Source of the DNA: Gentiana macrophylla
Lineage: Eukaryota > Streptophyta > Magnoliopsida > Gentianales > Gentianaceae
Assembly (NCBI GenBank): GCA_026214975.1
Contig: CM047806.1
Location: 49,431,947-49,495,946 of the forward strand
Direction of reading: 5' to 3'
Length of the DNA: 64,000 nucleotides
A program made the position numbers and the translations under genes. The notes below the pieces were generated by a model, which saw only the letters and a list, made by a program, of their open reading frames with translations, was not told the DNA's origin and ran no database searches. Below, one piece after another: positions 56,791 through 64,000 of this stretch. Each line of letters opens with the position of its first letter. The stretch's first letter is position 1.

Positions 56791-57009
56791 GACAAAAGGA
56801 TTTAAGCATCGCCAGAATATTTCACAAGAGTCACCGAGACTTTCTCGTCGGCCAAGTTCAGCGAGCCAAGTCTCTCATGACACAAGGTCAGCCAAGGAAA
56901 CGTTACGCATCAAACTTACAAAAGTCAAAAAGCAAATGGCGGGATATTTATTCTATCCTTATAACCGTAGTTACACGATCTGACGGTTACAAAACGTTAT
57001 GGAAAAGTA

Positions 57010-57110
57010 ATGGGCCACGTGTCAAGACAGTATTCACTCAGATTTAATCGTGGTTAATACCACTGTACGTGCTCTGATAGTTACAACTACATCTATCTAT
57101 ATATACAGAC
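57010..57110 (+). promoter_or_regulatory. Possible internal promoter before the 3' ORF of element B
   Basis: G-box CACGTG (57016-57021) in GGGCCACGTGTCAAGACA, then TATATATA (57098-57105) 117 bp before ATG 57215. Same order, spacing and flanking words as element A (10828-10916). Inference from conservation. Confidence 0.5.
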
Positions 57111-57214
57111 CTATACACAGAGACTACTTTCAAAAACTCAGATTGATTTTCTCTGCATATACACTGTGTGAACACAGATTTGAGAGCTATCTTCTTCATC
57201 TTTTTCTTACAACA

Positions 57215-60200
57215 ATGGCAAAGAAGGATGAGGTTCATATTGGAACCAGTCAGAGTGTAAGAGCATATGTTACTGACTGTAACTCCACTGAGTTAGCCAT
57301 TAATATTGGACGAAGAATCAGACGGTTTGTTGGGCTAGAAGGTGTTATAAACAGAAGATTGGAACGAATCTCTTATGTCAATGTGTTGGAATTTTGGAGA
57401 AACATTGTCATACATGAAGGTAGAGAGGCCTTCACCACAACTGTTAATGGAAGAGAGATTGAAATATCTTCAGACACTCTTTGAGAGAGTATTTAAATTT
57501 GCACTGAAACAATGCACCCACCAATCCGAAGCAATGAATCTACCAAGAATGAGGTTTGTGGATTCAATAAAGACAGATGATACAATTGCTTCAAATCCGG
57601 GCATTAGTGTGAAGTATATTGGTTATGAGTACAACCTGTTGAGCAAATTGATTGCCAAAACCATTTTGGGATTTATTGGAAGCCTAGATACACATGCTGA
57701 CCAAAAATAGACTCGCCGATTATCATCTGTAGAAGCATGAAGTTTGATTAAATTGGGCTGGATTCTTCATACACTACATGAAGAAAGTGTGTATTGAAGA
57801 TAGAGATGGTACAAGGAAGTCCAAGGTCAAGCCTTTAGGTCTAATAATTCAAACCATGCTGAATCATTTTCAGATACCTGATGTTTTATCTAAAAAGATT
57901 AACAAATCCAGATTCAAGCCAGAATTTGCTACTCCTATCCTTGGTCTGGATGATGATGAAGATGTAGATGATGAGGCTACTGAAAGTGATGGTGATGGTG
58001 GAGATGATGATGCTGGTGGTGAGCAGGTTAAGAAAGTCATAAACCCGCTTTGCACTAAGAAGAATCTTGAAAGAGAAAGGTCTGTGACACAAGAAAAATT
58101 ATAGAATTTCTAAAGCCTAGAAAGACAAGAAAGCAAACAAAGCAGAGATCACCGAGTCTGCACGGAGGTTCATGAGAAATTGAGGTTACTTGACCTCTTT
58201 GTTGCAAAAGCGTAAGTCCATTCTTTGAAGTTGTGAAGAGCAACAGAAAGAAGCCAATAAGAAGAGGAAAGCTGTTGAGATTGAAGCTGAACAACTATCC
58301 AAAAGAATGAAAGAGATTGCCAAAAAGAAGAAACATGGCAGAGGGAAACAATTGAAAACTTTGGAGGCTCAAAGTCAACAAAAAGAAGAAGAAGTAGGAG
58401 AGGCTATTGAGGCTGAGCCCTTAACAATTATCAAGCCTACTAAGGATGTAGAGGTTGTTATTGAGCAACTCTTTGGAATCACAAAGATTCACTAAACGAG
58501 CTCTCTTGTTGAAGGCTGCTAATCCTCCCTACAAAAGCTGCTGAGCCTACTGAAACTGCACAAGTTGTTGTTGAGCAACTTGTAGAAGAACCACTGCGAA
58601 CTACTGAGTCTACACCTGCTGTGGAAGTGGAAATGTTGGTACAAGACCCTGCAAGTCCTGTAATAGTTCAGGGGGAAGAGCAATCTGTTGCTAACCTTGC
58701 TGATGAGCATAAAAGTCAGGGGAAACCAAGTGTAGTACAGATGGAGGTAGTAGGGACTAACATACAACCCGAGCAACCTACTGACCTAGAAGCATCTGTG
58801 AAGAAACTCTAAATTTACTTGTTGAGACCTTTGGAGGTCAGCAAGGTCCTGAAATAGCTCCCAGAAAGCCAACCATGCCATTTGAGATGAAGGAGAAGAA
58901 GAAAAAGGAAGGATTTGTTGATCCTAAACTCCTACTGGTTGCAAACTACTTTCAATGGAAGTTTGGATTCTATAAGAGACAAAAGCCAGCTGCAAAACCA
59001 ATGACAGATTTTGAAGAATGAGCTTTTGAGAAGTTGAGAGTGAAAAATTTGCTAGATCTGATTGATACCTCTTTATTACAATCAAGACTGATGGATCTGT
59101 TTGATGAACAACATTAGGAAGAGGGTATCAAGTTCAGAGACCCAAGAGATGAATCAGACAATGATGATTCATCATCTGATTCTGGTTATGACTTCCCCTC
59201 TGGTCCAGGAGGAAGCAGTTGGACTGCTTTATTGAATGAACAAAGTATGCAACAGTCCACTGATGCTAGTAGGTCTGTTGAGGGCCAGCAGACTGAACAA
59301 ATGGATGAGGATGTGGAAAATCTCACCATGGATGATCTGGAGGCACAAATCAATGAGGGAATATCTATGGGTGCAAACAGGATGGTTGGTGAGATAGACA
59401 CCTTATTTGTTGAAGAACCTACTGAGCATGTTGATGATCAGCAGACTGTGGATTCAGATGAAGAAAGGATCACTGATCTTAGTGAGCCTGATGTCAGTTC
59501 AGAGGATTCAATTCAATATCAAGACTGGATTGACACTGAGGACACTCTAACCAAGGCTGCAAACTTTCTAAGAAGGATTTCTGACCTTAGGGAATTTCAG
59601 AAAGAGAATATGGATGTATTCCCAGTACAGGTTGTTGTGGCACAAACAGCACCTGAACAAAGATTGGAAAATGTGTTACATATTGCTGAGGTACAAACAG
59701 CATCTGGACAAAGGTTGGACCAGGAGGTACAGGTTGCTGAGGTACAAACAACACCTGGACATAGGTTGGAACTATCTATGGGTTTGGAGGAAACCCCTGT
59801 TGTTATTGTTGAACAGGCTGCTGTAGTGGAGCCTACTGGAGATAAGACCACTGTAGGGAAAGATGGTCAGCAAACTGCTGTTATTGATGAGGATGAGCAT
59901 CTGCTGGACTATGACTACAGTGATGAGGAGTTTCAAGTGCCTGAGGAAGAAGTTATTGATGATGAACCTCAACAGGCATTTGTACCAGTTTTTGAAGAGC
60001 CTGCTCTTGATCCCATTCTGGAAGAATTCCAAGGACCTGACCCTGCTGGAAGGGATATGAGCTATGCTTTGGTTATCAGCAGACATAGGCAACAATACAA
60101 TGTAGAAGAGCTTGCTCATTGAGGGTGATGGAGGAGGATCAGGCCGGTATGGTACCAAAGACATGTTTTGGATGAGTTGAGGACTGTCACAAATGACATT

Positions 60201-61196
60201 GCAAATTTAAGAACTCAACTTGACAGGCAAGAGCAGAGATTTGAAGACTTAATGAATTTAGTGGAGAATAGAGGAAGAACTACTGAGACTGTTGCTTCCA
60301 ATATTACATCCACCCAGTATGCTCTTGCTGACCTTGCTCAAGATGTGAATGGAATTAAGTAAGTAAATACACTGAAGGACAAGTTTCGAAAGAACAATTT
60401 ACATCCATTCATCAGAAACTTGACAAGCTTGCCGAGACACCTAAGCCTACTTGTGGTCGAATCTACTTGAACACCGCAACTGCTTGTTATCTTTGGATCC
60501 TAAAATCACCGAGAGGATAACTCTCTTGGAGCAAACATTGCAAGGAAGGATCACGCTTGTTGACACTAGGGATCAAATTATGGAGGTCAATCGAACAACC
60601 TTGTGCTCACATAGGAGAGTGTACATGGCCTGCTGTCCCGTTTTGTTGATGATGTCAATAAGGGGGAAGAGAGCCAAACAGCAATAGCAAAAGAGGCTGC
60701 CAGAATCTTTGCTAAGAAAAGATGGGAAGATGATACTAATGCTTTTAGGGAGCCTGCACCTGGCAGACTTACACTCACTGATGATCTTCTCAAAGAATAT
60801 AAAAAGGTTTACTATAATAAGAGGAGACCCTATCATGAAAAAGGTTTTCATGAAGGTTTAAACTCCTTTTTGGGCTTAAAGTTTTGGGAAGCAAGGGTTA
60901 AAGCAATGAGAGCTTCACACAGAGGTGGAAGAGGTGGTAGAGGTGGAAGAAGTTTACCTACTACCAATGCAAAGGAGTCACTTAATGAGTTTAAAGAAGT
61001 ATACATGCGTTTAGGCTTTAGAGTACATCAGATCAACCTTACTCTACCTGAAGCATGGCATTGGGGGAAATAAGTGAATCCTCATATTGATTTCTCTCTG
61101 ATTGAAAATGAATGGATGAGAGAAATGATCAGAGAGATAAGAGCCTATCAAGAGCAAGCAGAAAATGCAAGGGAAGAAAGAGAAAGAAGATTGTAG
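57215..61196 (+). pseudogene. Element B large 3' ORF (env-like position), frameshifted
   Basis: ATG 57215 gives MAKKDEVHIGTSQSV. The N-terminal region (to about 57710) includes YVNVLEFWRNIVIHEGREAF and VNGREIEISS, resembling the 'putative plant transposon protein' domain. Next are FIHYMKKVCIEDRDGTRKSK (about 57765), an acidic run (57945-58010) and a Lys/Glu-rich helix (58300-58400). A 296-codon frame, 59232-60122, is very acidic and contains MDEDVENLTMDDLEAQIN, then three repeats of a VAEVQTxxGQRL type (59640-59775). A coiled coil at 60168-60240 (LRTQLDRQEQRFEDLMNLV) and a Gly/Arg patch near 60915-60950 follow. The end (SLIENEWMREMIREIRAYQEQ) stops at 61194-61196. Undisrupted length would be about 1,300 codons. 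Function unknown; no signal peptide or membrane segment was seen. Confidence 0.8.
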
Positions 61197-61343
61197 ATCA
61201 GCATACTTTATCTGCATTATCTTTTGTTGTATCTAGACTGTAATACCTTTGAACAACTGATTATAATGAAAATTGACTGAGTTTGTTCTGTTTTTGTTTT
61301 TAATCTTTTTGGTTTGCTGTTAGGAGGGTATTGGCATCATCAC

Positions 61344-61358
61344 CAAAAATGGGGAAAT
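61344..61358 (+). other. Element B polypurine tract
   Basis: CAAAAATGGGGAAAT directly before the LTR start TGTTAGACTTATT; matches element A's PPT. Confidence 0.88.
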
Positions 61359-61456
61359 TGTTAGACTTATTTTTAAGTTTTAGTGATGAGTGCCAGACTA
61401 GCTGTTATAGAGCAAAGGCAAAAAGATGTCTAGATCAAATGTATAGGTTTATTAGA
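61359..61456 (+). repeat. Element B 3' LTR, first 98 bp
   Basis: TGTTAGACTTATTTTTAAG... parallels element A's LTR start through 'gtataggtttattaga', then similarity ends. The remaining 1.6 kb expected of the LTR is missing; element F starts about 25 bp further on. Confidence 0.82.
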
Positions 61457-62189
61457 AAATGCAAAAAATGATTTACCAATCTGATGATGTCGAAAAAGTC
61501 ATCTCATTTTATCGGCGGATTTGTGGTGGATATCTGGCTATTATGTGTATAAAAGTGGTGGTCCTCGGTGGCGAAAGTGGTGGTGCTCAAGAACAAGATG
61601 AAGATCTTTCAGAGCAAGATGGGGGAGTGTTTGGTGTTTTGTGTTTTATGAGCTGAGCCTGAAGAGGCTGCCTACGTACCCTTAGTAAGGGATTAAGTCA
61701 TGCGTAGTTCTGGAAGTGAAGTTCTCCCCCTTTTGTAATGAAGGTGATGTTGTTATTTATAGAGGTGATGGGCCACCGTTTCCAAGTCAAGAGTAGTAGA
61801 TAGCTCGAGAGCCGCCGGGCGGGCGAATCCGGAGTCGGCGGGACCCGAAGCCTTTGGCGGACCTGAAGCCTTTGACGGCTCCGAATAAGGATCCGTGGGC
61901 CGAATTACAATTTAGGCATATCAATGGCCCCATACTCCGTGCCTTAAGAATTCTCTAGAAATTTTAGGTAGGGAGTAAGCCTGCTCACGGATCTGTTGCC
62001 CTGAAATACAGTGATGGCCCGCTATTGGCGGATCACCTGTTAGCTTTGCCTAAATGTCATACTCAGAGTAGGTCTTTTCGTTGCTTGTGTATTGTTGATC
62101 TACTTCGCCTCTTGTGGCTTGTGTCATGAATTACTCTGCTTTTTGTAGATTTTGTGTCGTGAATCGACTTAGCCTTTGGTCTTGTAGAA

Positions 62190-62400
62190 GGCTCGCTCGA
62201 AGGCGAGTTCCAAATATGAAGTCGGTCTTATAAAGTGCTCGCTTGAAGGTGAGTTCCAAATATGATACCGAGCTTAGGTCGGTTTTATAAAATGCACGCT
62301 CAAAGGCGAGTTCCAAATATGATGCCGAGCTTAGGTCGGTCTTATAAAATGCTCGCTCGAAGGCGAGTTCCAAATTTTATGCCGAGCTTAGGTCGGCCTT
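62190..62400. repeat. Minisatellite, four units of 46-57 bp
   Basis: Units carry GCTCGCTCGAAGGCGAGTTC with GAGTTCC at 62205, 62251, 62308 and 62365. The last two intervals are exactly 57 bp and include 'atgccgagcttaggtcggt'. The internal CTCGCTCGAAGGCGAG is itself an imperfect palindrome. Confidence 0.92.
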
Positions 62401-62970
62401 GTCTTCATATGGTTTGGCTTATTTGGGCTCTTAGCCTCTAGCCGATTTGAAGTTATAATTGGGCGGATAGCCTTAACTTCGTGTGATTTGGCATTTCAGG
62501 ATCTTTGGTCCCTAGCCGGTTCGAAGTTGTAAATGGGCGGATAGCCTTAGCTTCATAAGATTTGGCTTCTTGGGCCTTTGGCCTCGACCCGATTCGAAGC
62601 TATAAGTGGGCGGATAGCCTTAGCTTCATATGATTTGGCATTTTAGGATCTTTGGTCCCTAGCCGGTTCGAAGCTATAAATGGGCGGATAACCTTAGCTT
62701 CTTAAGATTTGGCTTATTGGGCCTTTGAACTCGAGCCGATTCGAATCTGTAAATGGGCGGATAGCCTTAGCTTCATATGATTTGGCATTTTAGGATCTTT
62801 GGTCCCTAGCTGGTTCGAAGCTGTAAATGGGCGGATAGCCTTAGCTTCATAAGTTTTGGCTTCTTGGGCCTTTGGCCTCGAGCCGATTCGAAGCTGTAAC
62901 TGGGCAGATAGCCTTAGCTTCATATGATTTGGCATTTCAGGATCTTTCGTCCCTAGCCGGTCGGAGGTCG
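62400..62970. repeat. Minisatellite of 73-74 bp, about eight units in alternating types
   Basis: The core GGGCGGATAGCCTTAGCTTC recurs at 62461, 62535, 62608 and so on. Two types alternate: 'atatgatttggcattttaggatctttggtccctagccggttcgaag' and 'ataagatttggcttcttgggcctttggcctcgagccgattcgaag', giving a dimeric higher-order unit of about 147 bp. Same core as the 72-bp array of element E. Confidence 0.93.
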
Positions 62971-62974
62971 TATG

Positions 62975-63180
62975 GGGCAGATAGCCTTGACCTTTTGTGG
63001 GCTATGGCGGGCGGAGAGCCTTAAGCCTTTTGGAGGTCATATTGGGCGCGTAGCCTTGACCTTTTTTGGGCTATGACGGGTGGAGAGCCTTAAGCCTTTT
63101 GGAGGTCGTATTGGGCGCATTGCCTTGACCTTTTTTGGGCTATGACGGGCGGAGAGCCTTAAGCCTTTTGGAGCCGTGCT
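62975..63180. repeat. 69-bp minisatellite, three units
   Basis: GGAGAGCCTTAAGCCTTTTG recurs with CCTTAAG at 63019, 63088 and 63157 (period 69), together with 'gggctatg(a/g)cggg'. Distinct sequence from the preceding array but retaining the 'tagccttgacc' word. Confidence 0.92.
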
Positions 63181-64000
63181 TTTAAGCGGACGGACTTGTT
63201 GGTGAAGAGAAATTCCATTTCGACGACGAGTTGATTTCTGGTGCGTTCCGAAAATTAGAAGGCTCGTCCCGCCATTTTTGGTAGGGAGAGTTCCAAAAGT
63301 AAGATACCATAATCATTGAAGTTGTCGAAATAAAACCCGTTGAGAGCATGTATTTTGAGAGCTCGTAAATTGGGAAGCTTGAGAACTCGTAATTCGGGGA
63401 GCTTGAGAGCTCGTTTTGGGGTACTCATTTCGGCAGCCCCATTTTATGCCTGGTGAATCTGTGATGAACATGGTGGTCACGATAGTGACCTTTACTCTTT
63501 TGATCGTAACTTTAACTTTTGGCCGCTCTTCAGCCTTTGAATGCATATTTGCTTTGTTTCTTCCAATGATTTTTCCAAGTGCTTTTGAGTTTGTATCTTC
63601 ATTTTTGCTCAAAATATTCCCCCTTTTTCGAGTCCGTTATTTGGGTCCGACGTATCCGTACACGTAGATATATATATATGGCCCCCCTTGTTTTTGGTGA
63701 GGTCGAGGAAATTAAAGCATCGAACTTGCTAAAAATAATTGAGCTAAAAGCCTTACTTGTTTCTGTTGAGCTCGATGACTGAGTCGAAAAAATTTCAATG
63801 CGCGACCCCCTTGTTTCAAGCAAGGTCGTTGTGGGTTTGGTTGAAATAAATGTAGAATTCGTGTTATTCCCGTCTGTTTGAAAATTTCCACCCCCGGCCC
63901 CCTTGTTTCAAGTAAGATCGGAGCTATGACGTAACGAGCTTGTTGGAAACAAGTTCTGAATCCAAAGTATTAGTTCGAAAATTCCGACATGCGGCCCCCT

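Larger units (their letters stand above)
41449..61456 (+). mobile_element. Element B: Ty1/copia retrotransposon, same layout as element A, interrupted by element C
   Basis: Plus-strand order is 5' LTR (41449-41808 and 50774-51002, split by C), PBS (51005), gag (51109), protease-integrase-RT-RNase H (to 56559), tandem duplication, promoter-like block, 4-kb 3' ORF (57215-61196), PPT and a short 3' LTR piece (61359-61456). It is homologous to element A over its whole length but diverged. The left end is in the gap; the right LTR loses similarity to A's LTR after about 98 bp, just before element F starts. Several stops and indels; not active as written. Confidence 0.88.
61482..64000 (+). mobile_element. 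Element F: partial gypsy-type LTR-like region related to element E
   Basis: Starts TGATGATGTCG and shares with element E the 'gtggatatctggctattat' phrase, the 'atcaatggcccc' motif (61920) and arrays built on GGGCGGATAGCCTTAGCTTC. The last 330 bp contain a repeated 'gcccccttgtttcaag(c/t)aaggtcg' phrase (63680, 63802, 63895 and 63992) and a TATATATATATGG box (63668). No coding region is supported. It probably runs past the window end. Confidence 0.6.

Overview
This window is nuclear DNA of a eudicot plant. The evidence is GT-AG introns, a plant AVT6-type amino-acid transporter gene, plant-specific domains (plant mobile domain, DUF1985, putative gypsy-type transposase domain) and plant Ty1/copia and Ty3/gypsy retrotransposons. 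I cannot name the species. Apart from one host gene, a degraded copy of a chlorophyll-biosynthesis gene and AT-rich spacer, nearly everything is transposable-element DNA, much of it nested. A 100-N assembly gap lies at 41349-41448.

Left third (1-18771). A fragment of a copia-type LTR (1-536, same family as the element at 41.8-50.8 kb) abuts the 3' end of a 'putative gypsy-type transposon' gene (to 1089). Then come tandem repeats and a decayed minus-strand Ty3/gypsy element (about 2.5-4.9 kb). That element is split by copia element A (4907-18636, minus strand). A has 1.7-kb LTRs, a perfect CTGTT target-site duplication, a PBS, a PPT, gag, pol and a further coding region of about 3.9 kb downstream of pol. 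Collapsing the duplication restores one open frame in the interrupted ORF.

Middle (19-38 kb). There is AT-rich spacer, pseudogene fragments of the Mg-protoporphyrin monomethyl ester cyclase gene (CRD1/CHL27), a MITE-like inverted repeat, a Helitron 3' terminus and a DUF1985 pseudogene. Next is the five-exon AVT6-like gene (25630-29678), whose frame is whole apart from one missing base in exon 1. It is followed by a Mutator-like element (about 31154-36945) with long TIRs rich in GGTT(G/C)AACC palindromes. That element carries a decayed transposase and a better-preserved plant-mobile-domain (PMD) gene. A SINE-like tRNA-derived fragment follows.

Right part (38-64 kb). Partial gypsy-type element E carries a 72-bp minisatellite and the 5' part of a Transposase_28-like gene. 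After the gap comes copia element B (plus strand, same superfamily and layout as A). Its 5' LTR is split by the 9-kb minus-strand element C (41809-50773, CATAC duplication), which has full LTRs but no recognisable coding capacity. B ends in a short 3' LTR piece at about 61456, followed by element F, a relative of E with its own minisatellites.

The most interesting shared feature is that elements A and B, on opposite strands, both carry the same large non-pol ORF in the env-like position. In both it is preceded by a tandem duplication and a G-box/TATA block that looks like an internal promoter.
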